From Glandiceps talaboti (taxonomy: Eukaryota; Hemichordata; Enteropneusta; Spengelidae), in assembly GCF_964340395.1 (NCBI RefSeq), contig NC_135552.1, positions 8,457,994 to 8,521,993 of the forward strand: a stretch of DNA of 64,000 bases, given 5' to 3'. The position numbers and the translations under genes are program-made. The notes below the pieces were generated by a model. It saw only the letters and a list, made by a program, of their open reading frames with translations, was not told the DNA's origin and made no database searches. How positions within the stretch are numbered: the stretch's first letter is position 1; each line of letters starts with the position of its first letter. This document shows, piece by piece, positions 63,494 through 64,000 of the stretch.

Positions 63494-64000
63494 CTGTAGA
63501 TATAACAAAAATACAACACAGGAAAGGTAAACTTTTAGGACAACCTGGTAGGAATACATTTTTGCTTTAAATTACTATAAGTTGAGTGGCACTTTGGAGT
63601 TGGTGCGGAAATTGTAATTGGACGAGAGTCGAAGACTTAAATAAAAAAGTAAATAACTGACTGATACATCAATGTACATTGCTGACGAAGTGAGGAAATG
63701 TCAGCTTGTCGACCCCCTGTATGATTTATATTGTTGAATGAATAGTATAAAGCACACAACTGCACTGTCGATAAGTTCTCCCGTGCACAGAACTATGAAA
63801 GGTGACGTCACAGTTACTAGTATGAGTATTAGCCATAAGTCAAAGATCAACTTTTAAAACTGGAATACGTTTCCTCATGGTGGTGAATCACTGCCTCTTT
63901 TACGACACTGTCCACGACTCACCGTCATTTTTCTCGATTTCCCATGTGTCACAGACAAAATTAAGGTATGGTTTAAATTTGCTCAAATGGCATTTGCTCT
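63494..64000 (-). other. Intron of SUR copy 2, reaching the window edge
   Basis: The matching intron in copy 1 is 661 bp, so exon 18 of copy 2 is expected just beyond the edge. None is seen here. Confidence 0.6.

Overview
The window is eukaryotic nuclear DNA. It has AT-rich, intron-rich genes with GT-AG introns, very abundant microsatellites, short inverted-repeat elements and a tRNA-like SINE head. The gene set fits a marine invertebrate, perhaps an invertebrate deuterostome such as a hemichordate or amphioxus, or a lophotrochozoan. It includes a sulfonylurea-receptor ABC transporter with a full TMD0, a metazoan-type inositol monophosphatase, a SGNH-fold membrane protein and a small NTF2-like protein. 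I cannot fix the species from sequence alone.

Layout. 0-2.7 kb: repeats, including a 922-bp element with perfect 19-bp terminal inverted repeats and a TAA target duplication. 2.8-4.4 kb (+): a single-coding-exon type II membrane SGNH-hydrolase-like gene. 5.2-12.8 kb: repeat-rich DNA with inverted element copies, a 212-bp tandem repeat, composite microsatellites and a 162-bp MITE. 13.1-15.3 kb (-): a two-exon NTF2-like gene with a TATA box. 18.8-24.3 kb (+) and 26.5-30.2 kb (+): two complete seven-exon IMPA1-type inositol monophosphatase genes in tandem. 30.5-35 kb: dispersed repeats. 35.0-55.0 kb (-): a complete 31-exon ABCC8/9-type (SUR) gene. 57.3-63.5 kb (-): the 3' part (exons 19-31) of a second SUR gene in head-to-tail tandem, running off the right edge.

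The main oddity is in intron 2 of the first inositol monophosphatase gene. A 49-bp unit made of the last about 41 bp of exon 2 plus its own 5' splice site is repeated in perfect register, giving 40 consecutive CAG|GTACGT-type donors. The paralogue 7 kb away carries only one degenerate extra unit at the same place, and the array units match the paralogue's exon better than their own. Both tandem gene pairs also show patchy, exon-by-exon identity that suggests gene conversion. The last SUR exon is identical over 141/141 bases, while the exon before it differs at about a fifth of its bases.

Functionally, the two IMPases are predicted to make free myo-inositol for phosphoinositide signalling. The SUR proteins are predicted regulatory subunits of ATP-sensitive K+ channels. 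No Kir6 gene is visible here. Nothing in the sequence shows that these neighbours work together; the layout looks like independent local duplications in a repeat-rich region.
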